The notes beneath the pieces are model-generated. The model saw nothing but the letters and a program-made list of their open reading frames with translations, searched no databases and was not told the DNA's origin. Positions 1 through 6,989 of a DNA stretch of 19,957 nt are shown here, piece after piece. How positions within the stretch are numbered: the stretch's first letter is position 1; every line of letters begins with the position of its first letter. The stretch spans positions 1 to 19,957 of the forward strand of contig JALHHH010000050.1 in the NCBI GenBank assembly GCA_022837485.1, read 5' to 3'. Source of the stretch: Bacteroidales bacterium. Lineage in GTDB: Bacteria; Bacteroidota; Bacteroidia; Bacteroidales; Lentimicrobiaceae. Position numbers and translations under genes: made by a program.

Positions 1-442
1 CGCCAAGACCAAGGCATCCGTTGGGGCATCCGCTTTCTCCGGCCGACAATGCATGGGCAAAGGCACAGGAGGATGCACCGTCAAAAATCACCTTTTGCGG
101 GGCATTTGCCCGGCTTCCGTTACAGCGAACTACGGCAATCATCGGATCCTTCTCCTCAGCTTCAAGCCCCAGAACAGCGGCAATTTCGTTCATGGTTGAA
201 CTGCCGCCAACCGGACAATTTAGCTTCGATAAGTCGCTGGTCTTAACAATCTCTTCCGCAAATGCACGGCAACCGGCCAGTCCACAACCGCCGCAATTGG
301 CGCCCGGCAAGAGCTCGGCAACAATATCGATCTTCGGATCCTCAATAACTTTGAATTTCTGTGCTACCAGGTACAGGATCACTGCAGAAATGACTCCGAT
401 AGCACTGAGGGAAATGACGGCAAGTAACAATGTTTCGTTCAC
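1..442 (-). CDS. rnfB: Electron transport complex subunit RnfB (partial, 3' end outside window)
   Basis: This is the 5' part of RnfB, the iron-sulfur subunit of the Rnf ferredoxin:NAD+ oxidoreductase, a membrane ion pump. The first 147 residues are present. An N-terminal membrane helix (about residues 4-27) is followed by the motif LPGANCGGCGLAGC. C50, C53, C58 and a later C76 (LNCPVGG) are the expected [4Fe-4S] ligands. Further cysteines at C107, C126, C139 and C143 precede the ferredoxin-like part. An in-frame TAA lies five codons upstream and no ATG lies between, so the GTG at 440-442 is the only sensible start, and it keeps the membrane anchor at the N-terminus. The gene lies downstream of rseC in the same direction, as in other Bacteroidetes, but 390 bases away. 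The remaining rnf genes should continue beyond base 1. Confidence 0.93.
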   Translation of the reverse strand, partial: MNETLLLAVISLSAIGVISAVILYLVAQKFKVIEDPKIDIVAELLPGANCGGCGLAGCRAFAEEIVKTSDLSKLNCPVGGSSTMNEIAAVLGLEAEEKDPMIAVVRCNGSRANAPQKVIFDGASSCAFAHALSAGESGCPNGCLGLG

Positions 443-832
443 AGCCTGCTTCTTTTAAAGTGCAAATTACTTCACCTGAACCCTAACGGCCAGAGCAGAC
501 AAATGTAACAACAATTAAAAAATTTCAGGACATCAGGGATGTAATTTAGAATGATTCTATCTATATGTCAATCAATTAATTAGATAGATACTATGTTTTT
601 CAGACCAAAGAGCTACATATACATAATTTTGTATTTCAGCATGTTACATTATTGTTTAGAATTACTATAAATTACGAAGAAAGCATCCGGACCGGTATGT
701 AATATATCAAACAGGGCAAGAAAACCGATAACAGATACTGGTTTCCGACCATAAAGCAGTTCAAATGCAGCAAAAAAGCAGAAAAGTAAGTTAACGATTT
801 ACAGTTTCCGGACCGTACCCCTGCCTTTGCAA
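443..832. other. AT-rich intergenic gap between rseC and rnfB
   Basis: This 390-base stretch separates two genes that are normally close together. It is visibly richer in A+T than the flanking genes, especially from about 500 to 700. It contains no open reading frame of 60 codons or more that looks coding. It holds one candidate promoter box facing rnfB and an 8-bp inverted repeat (TCTATCTA at 556-563, TAGATAGA at 581-588, 17-base spacer). I see no tRNA, riboswitch or mobile-element end. Confidence 0.6.
500..507 (-). promoter_or_regulatory. Candidate -7 promoter box for rnfB
   Basis: On the minus strand this reads TACATTTG, an exact match to the Bacteroidetes -7 consensus TAnnTTTG. It lies about 58 bases before the rnfB GTG start. 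No convincing TTTG -33 element is found at the expected 19-21 base spacing, so this rests on the -7 box alone. If real, rnfB and the genes after it could be transcribed independently of rseC. Confidence 0.35.
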
Positions 833-1249
833 TCAGGTTGTGATGGAAAACCGGAAACGCGATGCCATGCGTTTCCTGAGCAGGAAAAGTATAAGGTAAT
901 ACGGTATAAGGATTGCCAAAGAAAGAGCTCCGGCAACGGCTTCCGAAGTAAGCGTGGAAAAAATCAGCAGAGTGAGAAATACTGCGATAAAGGGGAGAAT
1001 ATAACCAAAGAAGAGCGCCCTGTTGCCCGCCGAAGCTGCCATATTTACCGTTACTACCTGTCCGGGTTTTACCTCTCCGGCATCGGCGGGATTAACTTCG
1101 ATCAGTTTTTCAGAGGTATCGGACGCAGTGCAGGCTCCTTTGGCATGACAAGCCGAACAGGCACTCTCGGCCAATATCCTTACAAGTATACGGTCTCTAT
1201 CAACACTTTGAACTACACCGGTTTTGGCTATGCATTCAGGATTTGACAT
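833..1249 (-). CDS. rseC: SoxR-reducing-system protein RseC family
   Basis: A 138-residue membrane protein of the RseC/MucC family. The N-terminal part, a small soluble domain, carries a C-x2-C-x5-C cluster (C31, C34, C40; sequence around CSACHAKGAC) typical of the family. Two hydrophobic helices follow at about 78-99 and 104-124, and a basic tail ends the protein. In proteobacteria RseC works with the Rsx (Rnf-like) complex in reducing SoxR. In Bacteroidetes it commonly precedes the rnf operon and probably assists Rnf assembly or electron transfer; that role is inference. The start is 17 bases after the stop of the upstream dehydrogenase gene, so the two are very likely co-transcribed. Confidence 0.9.
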   Translation of the reverse strand: MSNPECIAKTGVVQSVDRDRILVRILAESACSACHAKGACTASDTSEKLIEVNPADAGEVKPGQVVTVNMAASAGNRALFFGYILPFIAVFLTLLIFSTLTSEAVAGALSLAILIPYYLILFLLRKRMASRFRFSITT

Positions 1250-1266
1250 AGGATAATAAACAAAAA

Positions 1267-1968
1267 TTAAGGTGTGGACAAAGATACCGGTAAAATCTTT
1301 CCATTGAAAAATCTGTGTCCGTTTAAGGCAAAATCAGCCACCCATGTGCCCATATCCTCAGCACTTACAGGTGCCTTATAGTCAGGGAAAGCTCTGGCAA
1401 GCATCTCCGTTTGCACCGATCCGAAGGCAAGACAGTTAACCGAAATTTTCCGTTCTGCCAGCTCATCTGCCAGACATTCGGTAAGTATCGCCAGTGCACC
1501 TTTACTTGCGCTGTAGGCAGCCAGTCCGGCAAATTTAACGCTGCCCTGCACCCCTCCCATACTGCCGATGTTCACTACGTGAGCCTGCCGATTAAAAACA
1601 GGAAGCATAGCCTGAATCAGCATAAACGGAGCTATGGTATTCACGTGGAAAAGCTCGTCCAGATCGGCAGGAGTATAGTTTCCAAAAGGCTTGTTTACGA
1701 GAGCTCCGGCGTTGTTAATAAGTACATCTACTTTTCCCAGCCTGCGGTTGATGATATCGGCAAGGCCGGTGGGATCCTCTTTCGAAAGATCGAACTGCAC
1801 CGGCTGCATTACGGTTTCGCGCATACGTATATTGCATTCACCGGCGAGAGCCTGAATCTTCATGCTGTTGCGGGCAATAACCACCAGACGGTTGCCGGGC
1901 ATTCCTGCAAGTATCCGGGCTGTTTCTCTTCCAATTCCGGACGATGCTCCGGTAACGACTATATTCAT
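1267..1968 (-). CDS. Short-chain dehydrogenase/reductase (SDR family)
   Basis: A 233-residue classical SDR oxidoreductase. The Rossmann nucleotide-binding motif TGASSGIG is at residues 6-13, NNAG at 85-88, the catalytic serine at S136 (NIGS), and the YxxxK pair at Y152 and K156 (YSASK). Length and motif spacing fit a complete enzyme. R33 in the IARN segment after the second beta strand would be compatible with NADPH, but this is not decisive. The substrate cannot be read from the sequence. It lies between hydF (71-base gap) and rseC (17-base gap) in the same direction, so it is probably expressed with a hydrogenase-maturation and Rnf module. A direct redox link is possible but unproven. Confidence 0.9.
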   Translation of the reverse strand: MNIVVTGASSGIGRETARILAGMPGNRLVVIARNSMKIQALAGECNIRMRETVMQPVQFDLSKEDPTGLADIINRRLGKVDVLINNAGALVNKPFGNYTPADLDELFHVNTIAPFMLIQAMLPVFNRQAHVVNIGSMGGVQGSVKFAGLAAYSASKGALAILTECLADELAERKISVNCLAFGSVQTEMLARAFPDYKAPVSAEDMGTWVADFALNGHRFFNGKILPVSLSTP

Positions 1969-2039
1969 GGTATCATTTATTTAGCAGTTCTGTACTTTCG
2001 TTATTCGAACGGCAATTTCTGTACGGCCACAGGGCTGAC

Positions 2040-3269
2040 TCACACATTATCTTCCAACCCGGCAATTGTACTTTTAAAAGGTTGAATTGCCCGCTTGTAG
2101 ATTCCGTGTACCCAGGCAATGGCCATACCATAATTGGTCACCGGTATTCCGGCATCAACAGCCGGTTTAAGTCTGTTGATAATTTGTTTTCGCGTAATCA
2201 CGCATCCCCCGCACTGTATTACCATGGCATATTCACGGATATCGCGCGGAAGTCTTGAAAGGCCCGGCACCACTTCGTATTCAAGTTTCTTTCCGGTGTA
2301 ATTTCCAAGCCAGCGAGGGATCTTCTCTCTTCCGATATCGTCGCACGAAACATGATGAGTGCACGATTCCAGGATCAGAATTCGGTCTCCGTCCTTCAAA
2401 TTATCGATCCGGGGAGTACCTTTAAGGTAATTCTGAAAATCGCCGCGCTGACGGGCAAGCAAAATACTGAAACTGGTCAGCATAACGTCTTTCGGGATTG
2501 CGGCATCTGCCCTGGGAAAGACCTGGCTGTCGGTTACGGCCAGAACGGGTTTCGGATGCAGAATCCCGATCAGGTGATCAACTTCCGTTTCCTTGCACAC
2601 AACATTGATACCGCCATGATCGAGGGTATCGCGTATAGCCTGAACCTGAGGCAGTATCATTCTGCCTTCGGGAGCTTCCATATCTATCGGGGTAATCAGC
2701 AAAACAACATCGCCGGGCGAAATCAGGTCGCCAAGCATGGGGGGAGCGATGTAGGCTGATTCCGGGATTTGCTGCCGTATTGCAGCAACCAGCTTATCCG
2801 TATCGGGATGCAGCGTAGAACTGAAGTCCAGAACCGGAACCCTGAATTTTGCATTCAATTCCGAGAGAAAGGATGTATCGGCCGGAAACAGGTCACTTTT
2901 ATTGTGAACAATCAGAAAAGGGACATTTTTTTCTTCAAACTCCCCGATCAGGTCGTGTTCGGACTCTCCAAATGTATTTTCGCTGATAACGAGAACAGCG
3001 AAATCAATAATTCTTAATATTTCCCTGGTTTTAGCAACCCTTTTTGCCCCCAATTCTCCGGCATCATCAATTCCGGCCGTATCGATCAGAATTACCGGGC
3101 CTATTCCCGGAATCTCCATTGATTTTTTCACAGGATCGGTAGTTGTTCCGGCCACATCCGAAACAATGGCAAGCTCTTGCCCGGCCAGCGCATTAATAAG
3201 TGAACTTTTACCATTGTTGCGGCGTCCGAATATGCCAATATGAGGTTTCGTATCCTTTCCTTTCGCCAT
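2040..3269 (-). CDS. hydF: [FeFe]-hydrogenase maturation GTPase HydF
   Basis: HydF is the scaffold on which the 2Fe subcluster of [FeFe]-hydrogenase is assembled before transfer to apo-HydA; HydE and HydG supply the ligands. The N-terminal Era-like GTPase domain has G1 GRRNNGKS (residues 15-22), G3 DTAG (63-66) and G4 NKSD (123-126). The C-terminal cluster-binding domain has C303-x-H305 and C353-x2-C356. The position before C353, often histidine in HydF, is Q352 here. The start is placed at the second ATG (3269), because known HydF proteins have only about 10 residues before the first beta strand; the open frame extends to an ATG at 3308, which would add 13 residues. HydE, HydG and hydrogenase genes are not in the window. 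It is first in a run with the SDR, rseC and rnfB. Confidence 0.93.
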   Translation of the reverse strand: MAKGKDTKPHIGIFGRRNNGKSSLINALAGQELAIVSDVAGTTTDPVKKSMEIPGIGPVILIDTAGIDDAGELGAKRVAKTREILRIIDFAVLVISENTFGESEHDLIGEFEEKNVPFLIVHNKSDLFPADTSFLSELNAKFRVPVLDFSSTLHPDTDKLVAAIRQQIPESAYIAPPMLGDLISPGDVVLLITPIDMEAPEGRMILPQVQAIRDTLDHGGINVVCKETEVDHLIGILHPKPVLAVTDSQVFPRADAAIPKDVMLTSFSILLARQRGDFQNYLKGTPRIDNLKDGDRILILESCTHHVSCDDIGREKIPRWLGNYTGKKLEYEVVPGLSRLPRDIREYAMVIQCGGCVITRKQIINRLKPAVDAGIPVTNYGMAIAWVHGIYKRAIQPFKSTIAGLEDNV

Positions 3270-3308
3270 TGCGATACGGGTATTTAGTACAACACAAAGA
3301 TCAGTCAT

Positions 3309-3621
3309 TTACTTTAACCTGCAACAAAATGTTGACAATCCGCCAATGCCGTCAGCTCAGGTTATAGTCAGCCTTTTCATGTGAACCAGGTAATGCCGGC
3401 AACCGAAAATACTCCGTCCCGTATTACCCGCCGGCGCTTAGCCTCAGACGAAGATCCGTCATTTATTGAAATTCAGCAGTGAAAGCGGAAAATAGCTAAT
3501 TTTGCCGAAAGGATGCACCCGAACGGTTCACCGTTTTATCCGGCATATTACAAATTGACCCGGCTTTTCATGCATTATTGGGCAAACGGGTAAAGGGCAA
3601 TTCAGAAACCAAACCGAACGT
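3309..3621. other. Divergent intergenic region between hydF and phoH
   Basis: About 313 bases (352 if hydF starts at 3269) must contain promoters for both divergent genes. I can point to one -7 match facing phoH and none facing hydF. No hairpin terminator, repeat or small gene stands out. Confidence 0.5.
3497..3504 (+). promoter_or_regulatory. Candidate -7 promoter box for phoH
   Basis: TAATTTTG matches the Bacteroidetes -7 consensus TAnnTTTG and faces phoH, 117 bases before its ATG. No TTTG -33 box is present at the normal spacing; the nearest related sequence (ATTG ending at 3468) is too far away. Weak support. Confidence 0.33.
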
Positions 3622-4641
3622 ATGAGTGAAAAGGTTTTCAGTATAGAATCCTACAGCCCGCTTGAGATTTACGGCGCCGGCGACCGCAACCTGAATACGA
3701 TCAGGAATCTTTTTCCAAAACTCAAATTTATAGCCCGCGGTGAGTTTCTTAAGGCGATAGGCGATCCCGGGGAACTGATGGCATTCGAAGATTTTTTTAC
3801 TGCACTTCTCCTGCATTTCGAGCGATTCGGCAATCTCAGCGAAAGGGATATCGTTCAGCTTTCCGAATCCGGAGGAAACGGAACAAATGTCAGGAGCAGC
3901 TCGCCCGACGTTCTGGTTCACGGCCGTAACGGAATGCTTATAAAGGCCCGGACGCCAAATCAGATAAAGATTGTTGAAGGAGTTGAAAAGAACGACATGG
4001 TGTTTGCCATCGGGCCGGCCGGAACGGGAAAAACCTATACTGCGGTTGCCCTGGCAGTACGTGCCCTGAAAAACCGGGAAGTAAAGCGGATTATCCTTAC
4101 GCGTCCGGCTGTGGAAGCCGGTGAGAATCTCGGATTTCTGCCCGGAGATATGAAGGAAAAACTCGACCCCTACATGCAGCCGCTTTACGATGCACTCCGC
4201 GACATGCTTCCGCCACAGAAACTACTCACCTATATTGAAGACGGTACCATTGAGATTGCTCCCCTGGCCTTCATGCGCGGACGAACCCTCGATAACGTTT
4301 TTGCCATCCTCGATGAAGCCCAGAACGCGACTTCAAGCCAGCTTAAAATGTTTCTGACACGTATGGGCAGGGCTGCCAAGTTTTTTATAACGGGCGATGT
4401 TACCCAGATCGACCTTCCCCGGCATCAGCATTCGGGCTTGTTGCAGGCAGTCCGCATTCTCGAAGGAATCCCCGGAATCGATATCATTATGCTCGATGAG
4501 TCGGATGTAGTACGTCACAAGCTGGTAACACGCATCATCCGTGCCTATGAAAATGAAACCGCTGCAAAACCCGATACCAGGAACACCCGGGAGCCCTCAG
4601 CCGGTGAAGAAACGAATAATCCGGAAATTTCTGCTCAATAA
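3622..4641 (+). CDS. phoH: PhoH family P-loop ATPase
   Basis: A 339-residue PhoH-like protein. The N-terminal 110 residues resemble the extension seen in PhoH-like proteins, and the start fits the usual N-terminus of Bacteroidetes homologues. The ATPase core has Walker A GPAGTGKT at residues 131-138 and Walker B at 226-235 (VFAILDEAQN). A TGD sensor-like motif (ITGDVTQ) follows at about 256-262. The C-terminal 30 residues are polar and low in complexity. PhoH is cytoplasmic and is proposed to act with RNA or RNases; its cellular role is not settled. It stands alone, divergent from hydF and convergent with the last C10 protease gene 86 bases downstream. Confidence 0.93.
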   Translation: MSEKVFSIESYSPLEIYGAGDRNLNTIRNLFPKLKFIARGEFLKAIGDPGELMAFEDFFTALLLHFERFGNLSERDIVQLSESGGNGTNVRSSSPDVLVHGRNGMLIKARTPNQIKIVEGVEKNDMVFAIGPAGTGKTYTAVALAVRALKNREVKRIILTRPAVEAGENLGFLPGDMKEKLDPYMQPLYDALRDMLPPQKLLTYIEDGTIEIAPLAFMRGRTLDNVFAILDEAQNATSSQLKMFLTRMGRAAKFFITGDVTQIDLPRHQHSGLLQAVRILEGIPGIDIIMLDESDVVRHKLVTRIIRAYENETAAKPDTRNTREPSAGEETNNPEISAQ

Positions 4642-4645
4642 TACT

Positions 4646-4695
4646 AAAAGAGACATCCCGGAAAGGGTTATAATAAACAACCACTCTACGGGATG
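4646..4695 (-). terminator. Possible imperfect terminator of the second C10 protease gene
   Basis: A 7-bp stem (CATCCCG at 4654-4660 and CGGGATG at 4689-4695) encloses a 28-base loop with a nested 4-bp pairing. On the minus strand it is followed by a T-rich run (TCTCTTTTAG). The long loop and imperfect T-tract make it much weaker than the other terminators in this window. It might serve both convergent genes. Confidence 0.3.
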
Positions 4696-4727
4696 CAAGA
4701 AGTATGCCGATACAGGATTCTTACGGT

Positions 4728-6827
4728 TTATCCTGCGATCATCACCTTGCTGATGCCGGAGCCTGCCGGCGATACATATTTCAGAAGATAAAGTCCGCTT
4801 TGAAGTCCATACACCGGCAGCGCAAGCACCCGGCCGTTGAATGCGGCGTGGTTACCATAATTTCTCACTTCCCTTCCTGAGAGATCGGTTAGGACGAGAC
4901 TCATTTCCGCGCTTACAGGAGCTGAAATTTCAATATTCATCCACTCTTTGCAGGGCATGGGATTCACCTGCAGGCGCAGTTTATCGGATGTTTGCATATA
5001 TGTTGCATCTACCGACGTTGAGCTGCTGGTATACTCAATTTCCCAGCCCTGCCCGGTTATGCTTCCGTTTGAAGTAAAAAGCATCATTGCTTTTCCTGAA
5101 GGTACGGTTACGGGTACCGGAAGTTCGTTCCCGGAAATGGTAGCCACTATTTGCTGACTAGCCAGGTTGTATATTTTTATAACATCGTTATCGGGCTCGG
5201 TATCAAGCGAGCGGAAGTAAAATGTAATGGACGATGCATTTTCCGGCTCCACCCTGAATTTGCAGAGGCTGTTGTTGTTGTATGTCCGGCTTCCGCTGCC
5301 GTCGAATATTATACCGGATGCTTCGTTGTAAGTAGTGGTACCAGAGCAGTATTCGGCAAGGGTACTGTTGTATGAAATCCGGAAACCGCTTCCCTCGTCG
5401 CCTTCGGTCAGAAACTCAATATACATCCGGTCGTGTGTTGCCGTAATCGCCCCCGGAATTTCACTTCCCGTAAAACTGCCAAGCAGGGGGTGCGAAGTGT
5501 CGGGGCCATCGAATACATTCAGCACATCTCCGTCTGAAAGGTTAAATTTTTCGAACAAAATGGAAAGACCGGTCACCGAATCGTTCGGAGCAATAAGCCA
5601 TCCGCAGTTCAGGCCGGCGATGTAATTATCAACCGGCCCGCTTCCATCTTCAATGGTGCCGTTATGACGCGTCAGTGTTTTTAACCCGTTGCAGTAATAC
5701 GGATAATTGCTTTCGGGATAAAAATTTACGATGGCACCCTGTCCCTGCGTAAAATTGTTACCCCCGGGATTCAGGTTGTTCAGATAGAAATAGCCGTTGT
5801 ATGACCCGCTCCATCCCCAGTTGAAATGGAAATAATCCGAGCCCTGGTAACCATCCACATTAAACGCATGGCCACCGGAACCGTAACCGTTGTAATACAT
5901 TGGCCAGCCATTGTCGATGTTGCTTATCAGCAGCTGTGCCCATTCCTGGTTTGAGTAGGAATTTTTCTGCCTGAGCGAAAGCTGATCCGAATAGCCGAAA
6001 TACTGTTTCAGCGAATTAGCGGCATCAAAACTATAAGCTCCCGATCCGCTTGAAGAATACATCATATCCACGGATACACCGGCATGATATTGCAATTCTG
6101 CCATTTCGTAGTTGGATTCAGGCCCTATTTCGTTGCGCATCTGCTCGTAATCGTAAACTGCTTCCGCGAAATCGACAAAAAGGTAGCCGTAAGACGACTG
6201 GTAGCCGTGACTTCCTATTCCGCTGAGGGGGTATCTCCAGTAGTACATTACCTGCGACATTGCCGTTGCCACACATCCCGCATAAACATGTCCGCCAGGA
6301 CCGTTGCTGTCTTCGGGGCAGAGGTCGTTATACCTTGATCCCTGGTCCCAGGTTGAGGGCAAAAGGGGTTCTACTCCCGTTACAGCGGTTTTTACTGCCG
6401 GATTGTACTGCAGCAGAGCATTCCATTCTGAATTTATCGCATCATCAGCCGGAAGGCTTTCTTCAATAATCTCCCGGATCTGAAGCTCGTATCCGGCAAT
6501 CCAGGCAGCCATTGCAGGCGGCTGGTTGGTATGGGAATAGTAACCATCCAACGAGTAGCCCGGAACCGGGATGGCTGCATCGGTAGCCGACACGAGTACA
6601 TACCCTCCCCTGTCAAAATTAAAAGCATACAATACAACTGGATTCTCCCCAATTTCGATGACCGGACCGGAAGTAAGCGATTGCAGGGTTGCAGAATTAT
6701 CAATAGGTAAGCGACTGTGCATGAAAGCTCTGGCAACCTGGCGGGCCATTTGCTCCGAAATATGTCCGGCCATTGCCGGAACAAGCACGACAGCAGTAAT
6801 AAACAACAGGGTAATTCTTTTCAGCAT
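4728..6827 (-). CDS. T9SS-exported C10 (streptopain-like) cysteine protease with two CUB domains
   Basis: A 699-residue secreted protease. A signal peptide (about residues 1-20) is followed by a propeptide region (about 21-150) and a peptidase C10 domain (about 155-372). The catalytic cysteine is C185 in YAGCVATAMSQ and the catalytic histidine is H320 in GGHAF; N336-W337 lie in the conserved NWGWSG motif, all as in streptopain (SpeB) and interpain. Two CUB-like beta-sandwich modules follow, at about 379-488 and 494-600, each with paired cysteines (C379/C408 and C494/C522) and a DVxxxFDG-like or related strand. The last 80 residues are a type A T9SS sorting domain with an SGxYLLK ending. The protein is expected to be secreted across the outer membrane by T9SS and probably anchored on the cell surface. 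It is a paralogue of the gene just upstream; the sequence suggests tandem duplication followed by strong divergence. Confidence 0.9.
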   Translation of the reverse strand: MLKRITLLFITAVVLVPAMAGHISEQMARQVARAFMHSRLPIDNSATLQSLTSGPVIEIGENPVVLYAFNFDRGGYVLVSATDAAIPVPGYSLDGYYSHTNQPPAMAAWIAGYELQIREIIEESLPADDAINSEWNALLQYNPAVKTAVTGVEPLLPSTWDQGSRYNDLCPEDSNGPGGHVYAGCVATAMSQVMYYWRYPLSGIGSHGYQSSYGYLFVDFAEAVYDYEQMRNEIGPESNYEMAELQYHAGVSVDMMYSSSGSGAYSFDAANSLKQYFGYSDQLSLRQKNSYSNQEWAQLLISNIDNGWPMYYNGYGSGGHAFNVDGYQGSDYFHFNWGWSGSYNGYFYLNNLNPGGNNFTQGQGAIVNFYPESNYPYYCNGLKTLTRHNGTIEDGSGPVDNYIAGLNCGWLIAPNDSVTGLSILFEKFNLSDGDVLNVFDGPDTSHPLLGSFTGSEIPGAITATHDRMYIEFLTEGDEGSGFRISYNSTLAEYCSGTTTYNEASGIIFDGSGSRTYNNNSLCKFRVEPENASSITFYFRSLDTEPDNDVIKIYNLASQQIVATISGNELPVPVTVPSGKAMMLFTSNGSITGQGWEIEYTSSSTSVDATYMQTSDKLRLQVNPMPCKEWMNIEISAPVSAEMSLVLTDLSGREVRNYGNHAAFNGRVLALPVYGLQSGLYLLKYVSPAGSGISKVMIAG

Positions 6828-6849
6828 GGAAGTTTATTTTTTCAGGGCT

Positions 6850-6881
6850 CAAACCTACATGAATTAATTCCAAAATACAAA
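6850..6881 (-). promoter_or_regulatory. Promoter of the second C10 protease gene (-33 and -7)
   Basis: On the minus strand, TTTG (6878-6881), a 20-base spacer and TAGGTTTG (6850-6857) match the Bacteroidetes -33/-7 promoter consensus in sequence and spacing. Transcription should begin near 6843, about 15 bases before the ATG at 6827, giving a very short leader. It lies downstream of the preceding gene's terminator, which supports a separate transcription unit. Confidence 0.7.
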
Positions 6882-6935
6882 CGCAGACCAAAAAAACCGA
6901 TGACGACCGCAGACGATTCTTCTGCCGAACCTGCA

Positions 6936-6970
6936 TTAAAAAGGGGATGCAGGCTGACCGGCATCCCCTT
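6936..6970 (-). terminator. Rho-independent terminator of the first C10 protease gene
   Basis: A perfect 10-bp stem (AAGGGGATGC at 6941-6950, GCATCCCCTT at 6961-6970) with a 10-base loop. On the minus strand it is followed by additional T residues (CCCCTTTTTAA). It starts 20 bases after the stop codon of the gene ending at 6990. The plus-strand side lacks a T-tract, so it acts for the minus strand. Confidence 0.85.
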
Positions 6971-6989
6971 GTGAAGTATAACAGAAATA

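Noticed and set aside
21..458. 145-codon plus-strand frame at the left edge
   Set aside because: The minus strand encodes RnfB with its full cysteine motif, so this is the antisense shadow.
556..588. 8-bp inverted repeat as a terminator of rseC
   Set aside because: The stem is A/T-rich, the spacer is 17 bases, it lies about 245 bases after the rseC stop, and no T-tract follows on the minus strand.
624..631. TAATTTTG on the plus strand as a promoter
   Set aside because: It matches the -7 pattern but faces the antisense strand of rseC with no plus-strand gene downstream, in AT-rich DNA where chance matches are expected.
1411..2085. 224-codon open frame on the plus strand opposite the SDR gene
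   Set aside because: It is antisense to an SDR with all catalytic motifs, has no recognisable domain, and has the composition of a shadow frame.
3568..3921. 117-codon minus-strand frame between hydF and phoH
   Set aside because: Most of it is antisense to the N-terminal part of PhoH, and it shows no known domain or signal.
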